A DNA stretch of 64,000 nucleotides from Zoogloeaceae bacterium. GTDB lineage: Bacteria > Pseudomonadota > Gammaproteobacteria > Burkholderiales > Rhodocyclaceae. Position numbers and translations under genes: made by a program. The notes under the pieces are model-generated. The model had not been told where the DNA came from. It worked only from the letters and a program-made list of their open reading frames with translations, and did not search any database. Shown here in pieces: positions 58,106 to 64,000 of the stretch. Numbering within the stretch: the first letter of the stretch is position 1; every line of letters starts with the position of its first letter. The stretch spans positions 930,001-994,000 of the forward strand of contig JACKMA010000001.1 of NCBI GenBank assembly GCA_024235635.1. Reading direction: 5' to 3'.

Positions 58106-58527
58106 CGCTGCGCCCACCCCTTGTCCGCCTGTTGCACCCACCAGCCCGGCCTGGCCTTGTCGATCCAGCGCTGGGAAAAGGTTGCCTGCACCTGCTCGCG
58201 CCATTCGGGGTGGCCGTTGGCGCGCGCGATTTCCTGGTACAGCGCTTCCCGGTCGCGATTCTCCGCGGCCACCAGCGCGCTCAGGCGCCCGCGCTGCGGC
58301 AGCGGTACCTGACTGGCATCGCGAACGGTCACCAGCCCGTCACGGGTCAGCCCGATCGCACCGGATTCGTAGTGGCCCGCGATCTGCTGGTGGCGCTGCT
58401 GCATCGACGCCCGCAGCGACGCAATCGCCGGCGTGTCGATCTCGAGGTTGCCCTGAGCCTGCAAATGACCGGATGCGCCGGCCAGCAGCGCCCAGGTCAC
58501 AGCGAGTCGAATGGCTGATCGCTTCAT
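58102..58527 (-). CDS. ydbL: YdbL-family periplasmic protein (DUF1318)
   Basis: A 141-residue exported protein with a signal peptide (IRLAVTWALLAGASGHLQAQ) and a YdbL core: MQQRHQQIAGHYESGAIGLTRDGLVTVRD, ENRDREALYQEIARANG and a WV-ending segment (ARPGWWVQQADKGW). It works with YdbH and YnbE in intermembrane lipid transport. It overlaps ynbE by ATGA. Confidence 0.92.
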   Translation of the reverse strand: MKRSAIRLAVTWALLAGASGHLQAQGNLEIDTPAIASLRASMQQRHQQIAGHYESGAIGLTRDGLVTVRDASQVPLPQRGRLSALVAAENRDREALYQEIARANGHPEWREQVQATFSQRWIDKARPGWWVQQADKGWAQR

Positions 58528-58730
58528 TGCCTGTCTCCATCAGCCGGCGCCGTCTTGCCCTGCCCGTTCGGCAATTGCCAGACGCCGTCGATGATCCGGT
58601 CCGCCGCCTTCTCTGCCGCCGCAGCCGGAAAGTAGATGTTGATGGTCACGCAGCCGGCAGTCATCAGGACCACGCCGAGCAGCAGGGCCAGGCCCCCTCC
58701 CAGCGACTCGATGCGAACAGACGGCATCAT
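58524..58730 (-). CDS. ynbE: YnbE-family outer-membrane lipoprotein
   Basis: A 68-residue lipoprotein with a lipobox (LMTAGC) followed by VTINIYFPAAAAEKAADRIIDGVW, the YnbE hallmark. In E. coli YnbE links to YdbH in a bridge carrying phospholipids to the outer membrane. It overlaps ydbH by one base and ydbL by four, so the trio is translationally coupled. Confidence 0.92.
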   Translation of the reverse strand: MMPSVRIESLGGGLALLLGVVLMTAGCVTINIYFPAAAAEKAADRIIDGVWQLPNGQGKTAPADGDRQ

Positions 58731-60730
58731 CAGCGGACCTCCGGTTGGGCATTGGATTCGATCACCGCCGCCACCCGGTCGAGCAGTTCGCGCCAATCGA
58801 CGCGACGATTGTAGCCGATGACATTGAGCGCCGGCAGACCACCGCCTTCGACGATCAGATAGCCGTCGCCGCCCCGTACTTCGCCCAGCCCGCGCATCGC
58901 GCAGACACCTGCCTGCAGCCGGCATCCGAGCCCCAGGCGCTTGTAGCCGAAGCTCTCGAACAGGCCCAGGAAACTTCGCTGCAGGGCAGCCGTGGCGCCC
59001 GCGCCACCGAGTGCACTGATGTTCTCGACCGCACGCTGGCTGATGCGCCGGGGATAGTCGCCGGGACTGCTGCGCAGCCAGGCGTCGAAGGCCTGCGGCT
59101 GCCAACCGCTCAGTTCGAGACCGGCGACGTCGACGTCCAGTTGTCCGGTGATGTGGCCGAACGAAAAGGTATCGGTCAGCAGGCCAAGATCGAGATGACG
59201 TGCGCGGATCTCCGCCTGCAGGCGCGGCACCGGGCCGAGCGGCTCCACCATCGTCAAGCCGTCCGCTTCGACATAACCGCCGAACACGCCGACCACCAGC
59301 CTGCCGTCCATGCCCAGCTTTCGATTCCGGTAGCTCAGTCCCGGCAGCGATGCGCTCAGTCGGCCATTCATCCGCGGCCAGTCCAGAGCGCCCGTCAGCG
59401 CCTCCATCGACAATGGCTCGAGATAGGCCGATGCATCGAAAGCCGCAAGGCCGTCGTCATCGCGCCAACTCAGATGCTCGACCACCAGCGCACCATCGAG
59501 AACCGGCACCCTGATCGTGTCCGCCACCACCAAGCCGGCGGCGCCGGCGAAGCCCAGTTCGAACTCGCCGAAGTCGAGCTTGCGCCAGCGCAGCCCGGCA
59601 ACCACGAGACGACCGTCGGAACGCCCGCCGCGGCGCCAATGCAGGCGACCATCGACCGGGCCGACCGCAAGGCCGCGGGGCGGATTGCCGAGGCCGAGTT
59701 GCTGCAGGGACAGTTCGACTTCGCCGAGCCCGCTCACGTCCCATTCGGCGGACCCCGATATCCCACCCGCGAACTGCCAGCTCTCCGGCGCCGCGGCGTC
59801 CAGCCACGGCGCGACCAGCGTCGGACCGAGCACGGCCAGATCGGCATCGCGCCAACGGATCCGCCATTGTTGCGGCATCGCGCCGTCGCCGCCGGTGCCG
59901 TCGAGCGACAGCGCCTGCCAGCCTTCGCCGGCGAGCTCGACGGCAAGCCGGGTCGGTTCGCGCCGGGTGCGCCGCCATTGACCGGACACCGCGAGCGGCG
60001 CCTGGCGGTATAGCGGCGCCCAATAGATCCCGCCCTGCCGCCATTCGCCGCGCGCGTCGACCGACGCGCCGCCGCCGTCGACGCGACCCTGCCCGCTCAG
60101 CGCCAGCGTCAACCCTTCGGCCGCCCGCGTGCCGTCGGCGTTCGAGAATTGCCCGTCTGTCAGCGCCAATTCGAAGTCGAAGGCATTTTCTCGCGCGCTC
60201 AGTCTGGCGTCGAGGCGTCCGCCGATGCGCCAACCGGCGGGCAGTGTCGGCAGGGGCAGATGCGCCAGCGACACGCCCTCGGCAACGACGCGCCAGACGC
60301 CGGCACGGTCGCGGCCGATCCTGGCGCCGCCGCCTGCCTGGCTGGAAACGCGGGCCTCTCCGGCCAAGGTAATGGCGTCGATGTCGACGACAAGGGCAAG
60401 CGGTGCGGGCAGGCCGTCGGCTGAAATCCGGCCGTCACGACAGCGCACGGTCGTGCCCTGGATGGTCAACCGCCGACAGGCGATGTTCACCGGGCCAATC
60501 CGGCGATCGCCGCGACTCAGGCGCGCGGCCTGTAGGCGTGCCCCGCCTGGGCCGCCGAGGGCGGCCGACACGTCCTCCGCCGATAACTCGCCGTGGCGAA
60601 TCCGCGCGGCGGAGAATTCAATCCGCGGCAGCGCCGCGAACGCACTGGCGCTCGCCGCGAGCAACGCAGCCGCGCACCACGCCCGCCGCTCAGGCCGGGA
60701 ACACACCCGTCGACAGATAGCGGTCGCCAC
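58730..60730 (-). CDS. ydbH: YdbH-family AsmA-like intermembrane lipid-transport protein
   Basis: A protein of up to 666 residues in the YdbH group of AsmA-like proteins, with a signal-anchor (AWCAAALLAASASAFAALP), a long beta-rich repeat region forming a lipid groove, and the conserved end GYLIVEGGGLPALNVIGYNRRVDWRELLDRV. It is shorter than E. coli YdbH (about 880 residues). The start is ambiguous: GTG 60730 overlaps cysM by 41 bases, while GTG 60706 overlaps by 17 and leaves a normal leader. Confidence 0.87.
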   Translation of the reverse strand: MATAICRRVCSRPERRAWCAAALLAASASAFAALPRIEFSAARIRHGELSAEDVSAALGGPGGARLQAARLSRGDRRIGPVNIACRRLTIQGTTVRCRDGRISADGLPAPLALVVDIDAITLAGEARVSSQAGGGARIGRDRAGVWRVVAEGVSLAHLPLPTLPAGWRIGGRLDARLSARENAFDFELALTDGQFSNADGTRAAEGLTLALSGQGRVDGGGASVDARGEWRQGGIYWAPLYRQAPLAVSGQWRRTRREPTRLAVELAGEGWQALSLDGTGGDGAMPQQWRIRWRDADLAVLGPTLVAPWLDAAAPESWQFAGGISGSAEWDVSGLGEVELSLQQLGLGNPPRGLAVGPVDGRLHWRRGGRSDGRLVVAGLRWRKLDFGEFELGFAGAAGLVVADTIRVPVLDGALVVEHLSWRDDDGLAAFDASAYLEPLSMEALTGALDWPRMNGRLSASLPGLSYRNRKLGMDGRLVVGVFGGYVEADGLTMVEPLGPVPRLQAEIRARHLDLGLLTDTFSFGHITGQLDVDVAGLELSGWQPQAFDAWLRSSPGDYPRRISQRAVENISALGGAGATAALQRSFLGLFESFGYKRLGLGCRLQAGVCAMRGLGEVRGGDGYLIVEGGGLPALNVIGYNRRVDWRELLDRVAAVIESNAQPEVR

Positions 60731-61580
60731 GGTCGCAGATCACCGATACGATCACCGCATTCTCGAGGTCGGCGGCCAGCCTCAGCGCCACGTGCATCGC
60801 GCCGCCGGACGAGATGCCGGCGAAGATGCCCTCTTCGCGGGCGAGGCGCCGGGTCATCTCCTCGGCCTCGGCCTGGGAAACCGATTCGATCCGATCCACC
60901 TTCGATCGGTCATAGATCCTTGGCAGGTAAGCTTCCGGCCACTTGCGGATGCCGGGAATCTGCGAGCCCTCGGATGGCTGGCAGCCGACGATGGTGATCG
61001 CCGGATCCTGCTGCTTGAGAAAGGTCGACACCCCCATGATCGTACCGGTCGTGCCCATGCTGCTGACGAAATGGGTGATCGTGCCTTCGGTCTGGCGCCA
61101 GATCTCCGGCCCCGTGCCCTCGATGTGGGCTTGCGGATTGTCGGGATTCGCGAACTGGTCGAGGATCACGCCGCGGCCTTCGTCACGCATCGTCTCGGCC
61201 ACATCGCGCGCCATCTCCATGCCGCCCTCGCGCGGCGTCAGCACCAGTTCGGCACCGAACGCGCGCATCGTCTGCCGGCGCTCGACGCTCTGGTTCTCCG
61301 GCATCACCAGTACCATCCGGTAGCCGCGCATCGCCGCTGCCATCGCCAGGGCGATGCCGGTATTGCCACTGGTGGCCTCGATCAGACTGTCACCCGGCGC
61401 GATCACGCCGCGTGCTTCGGCGCGCATGATCATCGAAAGCGCCGGTCGGTCCTTGACCGAGCCCGCCGGGTTGTTGCCTTCCAGCTTGGCGAGAATCACA
61501 TTGCCATGTCCCGCAGTGATGCGCTTCATGCGCACCAACGGTGTCTCGCCGACGTAGTCTTCCAGGGTCTTGTACTGCAT
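60690..61580 (-). CDS. cysM: Cysteine synthase B
   Basis: A 296-residue PLP enzyme of the O-acetylserine (thiol)lyase family. The PLP lysine lies in NNPAGSVKDRPA and the phosphate-binding loop is SMGTTGTIMG; ATSGNTGIALAMAAAMRGY is the substrate loop. CysM-type enzymes can use thiosulfate as well as sulfide. It follows rfaE1 in the same operon and overlaps ydbH. Confidence 0.94.
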   Translation of the reverse strand: MQYKTLEDYVGETPLVRMKRITAGHGNVILAKLEGNNPAGSVKDRPALSMIMRAEARGVIAPGDSLIEATSGNTGIALAMAAAMRGYRMVLVMPENQSVERRQTMRAFGAELVLTPREGGMEMARDVAETMRDEGRGVILDQFANPDNPQAHIEGTGPEIWRQTEGTITHFVSSMGTTGTIMGVSTFLKQQDPAITIVGCQPSEGSQIPGIRKWPEAYLPRIYDRSKVDRIESVSQAEAEEMTRRLAREEGIFAGISSGGAMHVALRLAADLENAVIVSVICDRGDRYLSTGVFPA

Positions 61581-61651
61581 CTCGAACGGATTCCGTCAAA
61601 GCCACTCGTCGAGCGGCGATTTCGCCTGCAGCGGCCCGCCTTCGCCGGCGC

Positions 61652-62590
61652 TCAGACCGCTGCCCGCAGTTCGTCGAGGCTGACCGTGGCGGTCCCGAGC
61701 TTGCCGACCACGATGCCGGCAGCATGATTGGCCAGGCGCATCGCCTCGATCTGGTCGCAGCCGGCCGCCAACATCACCGCCAGCGTCGCGATCACCGTAT
61801 CGCCAGCACCGGAAACATCGTACACCTCTCGCGCCCGGGCGGCTTCATGGGTGACGTGGCTGCCATGGTAGAGGCTCATGCCTTCCTCGGAACGGGTCAG
61901 CAACAGGGCACCGATGTCGCAACGCTCGCACAAGGCCTCGACCCGGCCGCGCAGGTCCTCCTCGTCGCGCCAGCGGCCGATCGCACCTCGCAATTCACCT
62001 CGGTTCGGCGTCACCAGGGCAGCGCCGCCATAGCGCGCGAAATCATCGCCCTTGGGGTCCACCAGCACCGGCTTGCCGGCCTCGCGGGCAATTCGGACCA
62101 TGTCGCCGACATCGGTGAGACCGCCCTTATCGTAGTCGGACAGGACCACGAGGTCATGGCCACGCACCAGTTCGCGATATTCGTCGAGCTTGGCCTGGAG
62201 CACCTCGCGGGTCGGCCGTGTCTCGAAGTCGATTCTCAGCAATTGTTGCTGGCGACCGATCACCCTCAGCTTGATCGTGGTATGCAGCGACGCATCCGGG
62301 TGCAGGCTCGCACACACCTCGTCCTGCTCGAGCAGCCGCGCCAGCGAACCTGCCGCCTCGTCCTGGCCGACCACCGCCAGCAGTGAAACATGGGCACCGA
62401 GCGCGCGGGCATTGCGCGCCACGTTGGCGGCGCCGCCCGGCCGGTCCTCACTGCGCTCCATCAAGACCACCGGCACCGGCGCCTCCGGCGAGATGCGGGA
62501 GACGTCACCGAACCAGTAACGGTCGAGCATCACGTCGCCGACCACCAGCACCCTGGCGCCGGCGGTATCCGGCACTGCCGGCAGGCTCAC
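61652..62590 (-). CDS. rfaE1: D-glycero-beta-D-manno-heptose-7-phosphate kinase
   Basis: A 312-residue ribokinase/PfkB-family kinase equivalent to the first domain of HldE, acting in ADP-heptose synthesis for LPS. Motifs: VLVVGDVMLDRYWFGDVSRISPEAPVPVV, RPGGAANVARNARALG and the anion-hole VYDVSGAGDTVIATLAVMLAAG. The adenylyltransferase domain is absent and must be encoded separately (HldC/RfaE2). The GTG at 62590 fits the family length; no in-frame start overlaps ugd. Confidence 0.93.
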   Translation of the reverse strand: MSLPAVPDTAGARVLVVGDVMLDRYWFGDVSRISPEAPVPVVLMERSEDRPGGAANVARNARALGAHVSLLAVVGQDEAAGSLARLLEQDEVCASLHPDASLHTTIKLRVIGRQQQLLRIDFETRPTREVLQAKLDEYRELVRGHDLVVLSDYDKGGLTDVGDMVRIAREAGKPVLVDPKGDDFARYGGAALVTPNRGELRGAIGRWRDEEDLRGRVEALCERCDIGALLLTRSEEGMSLYHGSHVTHEAARAREVYDVSGAGDTVIATLAVMLAAGCDQIEAMRLANHAAGIVVGKLGTATVSLDELRAAV

Positions 62591-62630
62591 GGTTCGGACC
62601 TCGAGTGACCAGCCGGTCGGGCGCGGGCGC

Positions 62631-63953
62631 TCATGGCCGCCCGATTCCGTGGTATTCGATGCCGGCGGCGCGGGGCACCTCGGGGTCGAACATGTTGCGG
62701 CCGTCAAAGATCACCGGCTGCTTCAGGCGGTCCTTGATGGCTTCGAAATCCGGACTGCGGAATTCCTTCCATTCGGTGACGATCACCAACGCGTCGGCGT
62801 CGTCGAGGGCGCTCTTCGGCCGTCCGGCGTAGGAGAGGCCGCGGGTGTCGCCGAAAATCCGCTCGGCCTCGCGCATCGCCACCGGATCATATGCGGTCAC
62901 AGTCGCACCGCGCCCCAGCAGTTCGGCGATCAGGACCCGGCTCGGTGCCTCGCGCATGTCGTCGGTGTTGGGCTTGAAGGCAAGCCCCCACATCGCGAAG
63001 CGCCGCCCCGAAAGATCATCGCCAAAGCGCTTGACGATCTTGTCGACCAGCACGTGCTTCTGCGACTCGTTGGCTTCCTCGACTGCGGTCAATACTTTGA
63101 GTTCATGGCCGAATTCCAGACCGGTACGGATCAGCGCCTTGACGTCCTTCGGAAAGCACGAACCGCCGTAACCGCAACCGGAATACAGGAAGTGGTAGCC
63201 GATGCGCGGATCCGAACCGATGCCCTGCCGCACCCATTCGATGTCCGCCCCCATCGTCTCGGCGAGATTGGCCAATTCGTTCATGAAGCTGATGCGGGTG
63301 GCCAGCATCGCGTTGGCGGCGTACTTGGTCAGTTCGGCGCTCTTGACGTCCATCACCAGCAGGCGTTCGCGATTGCGCTGGAACGGCGCGTAGAGCTGAC
63401 GCATCAGCGAAATCGCGCGCTCGTCATCGGCGCCGACGACGATCCTGTCCGGCCGCATGAAATCCTCGAGGGCGGCACCCTCCTTGAGGAATTCCGGGTT
63501 CGAGACCACGCTGTAGCCGAGGTCCGCACCGCGTTCGGCCAGCACTTCGGCGATCGCCCTGGACACCTTTTCACCGGTCCCGACCGGCACCGTCGACTTG
63601 TCCACCACGACCCGGTAGTCGTCCATGTGGCGGGCGATGTTGCGCGCAGCTGCCAGCACGTACTGCAGGTCTGCCGAACCGTCTTCATCCGGCGGCGTGC
63701 CGACCGCGATGAACTGGATCACGCCGAAACGGGCGGCCTCGGCGACATCGGTCGTGAACGACAGGCGCCCGGCCTGGACATTGCGTCGCACGACCTCCTC
63801 GAGGCCGGGTTCGTGGATCGGGATGCCGCCGCCCTCGAGGATCCTGATCTTTTCCGGATCGAGATCGAGACACAGCACATCGTTGCCCACATCGGCCAGG
63901 CAAGCGCCGGAAACCAGCCCCACATAGCCCGTACCCACTACCGTGATCTTCAT
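62631..63953 (-). CDS. ugd: UDP-glucose 6-dehydrogenase
   Basis: A 440-residue enzyme that oxidises UDP-glucose to UDP-glucuronate for exopolysaccharide or LPS. The N-terminal Rossmann motif KITVVGTGYVGLVSGACLADVG, the GTPPDEDGSADLQYV segment and the catalytic cysteine in FLYSGCGYGGSCFPKD are clear. It is the first visible gene of the minus-strand operon that runs on to the exonuclease at 57320. The 47 bases beyond its start reach the window edge and show no obvious promoter. Confidence 0.96.
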   Translation of the reverse strand: MKITVVGTGYVGLVSGACLADVGNDVLCLDLDPEKIRILEGGGIPIHEPGLEEVVRRNVQAGRLSFTTDVAEAARFGVIQFIAVGTPPDEDGSADLQYVLAAARNIARHMDDYRVVVDKSTVPVGTGEKVSRAIAEVLAERGADLGYSVVSNPEFLKEGAALEDFMRPDRIVVGADDERAISLMRQLYAPFQRNRERLLVMDVKSAELTKYAANAMLATRISFMNELANLAETMGADIEWVRQGIGSDPRIGYHFLYSGCGYGGSCFPKDVKALIRTGLEFGHELKVLTAVEEANESQKHVLVDKIVKRFGDDLSGRRFAMWGLAFKPNTDDMREAPSRVLIAELLGRGATVTAYDPVAMREAERIFGDTRGLSYAGRPKSALDDADALVIVTEWKEFRSPDFEAIKDRLKQPVIFDGRNMFDPEVPRAAGIEYHGIGRP

Positions 63954-64000
63954 GTTCGCTTACCGTGTTTTAAGACTTGGATTCGATTCGGGCCGGACTC

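Noticed and set aside
62632..62634. ATG overlapping the ugd stop as start of rfaE1
   Set aside because: It is not in the rfaE1 reading frame; GTG at 62590 is in frame and fits the family length.

Overview
The window is GC-rich, densely packed chromosomal DNA with no insertion sequences, phage genes, rRNA or CRISPR. About sixty genes are present, most with short or overlapping junctions (ATGA, TGATG). The conserved neighbourhoods point to a proteobacterium of the beta/gamma group, most like a Rhodocyclales-type betaproteobacterium: rplU-rpmA-obgE-proB, Rieske oxygenase/xseB-ispA-dxs-folE2, ugd-rfaE1-cysM, a DUF4212 symporter, and a PEP-CTERM protein with an exosortase-associated acyltransferase. 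This placement is inference from gene content; no 16S rRNA is present.

Layout. 1-7.3 kb: 5' part of ispB, a glycerophosphodiesterase, a small lipoprotein, an overlapping HD-GYP/EAL pair, tas and rlmM. 7.3-11.7 kb: rhlE and a PAS protein with degenerate GGDEF and EAL domains. 11.7-17.6 kb: three-gene proton-translocating transhydrogenase, CorA, a PP2C phosphatase and an HDOD protein. 17.6-22.3 kb: glycolate oxidase operon (regulator, glcD, glcE, glcF) with a palindromic operator. 22.5-27.9 kb: rplU-rpmA, obgE-proB, an EF-G-like GTPase and an orphan DUF4212 subunit. 28-31.8 kb: sodium/solute symporter with its DUF4212 subunit, and a Rieske oxygenase. 31.9-35.8 kb: isoprenoid genes (xseB, ispA, dxs) and folE2. 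35.8-42.3 kb: the most distinctive block, with a sigma-54 promoter and upstream palindrome before a PEP-CTERM protein, a nitroreductase-like and a ThiF-like gene, two FtsX-type permeases without an ATPase, and an N-acyl amino acid synthase-type acyltransferase. 42.3-46.5 kb: acuI, a response regulator and prpE, a propionate/acrylate unit. 46.6-51.1 kb: HDOD protein, LemA, a GIDE-domain protein with an EF-hand, Uup and tRNA-Arg(CCT). 51.2-57.3 kb: an unknown exported anchored protein, pstSCAB and a YeaQ-type protein. 57.3-64 kb: one overlapping operon, ugd, rfaE1, cysM, ydbH, ynbE, ydbL and a PolB-like exonuclease.

Themes. Several genes concern the envelope (heptose and UDP-glucuronate synthesis, YdbH/YnbE/YdbL, PEP-CTERM). 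c-di-GMP is prominent: one intact EAL, one intact HD-GYP, and three degenerate GGDEF domains, two of which keep the RxxD inhibitory site and so look like c-di-GMP sensors. Carbon metabolism covers glycolate, propionate/acrylate and uptake of a small carboxylate. Intergenic structure is rich: five clear terminators, a 41-nt hairpin between pstS and pstC, a 20-bp perfect palindrome before folE2, and palindromes before the PEP-CTERM, ThiF/permease and glycolate genes.
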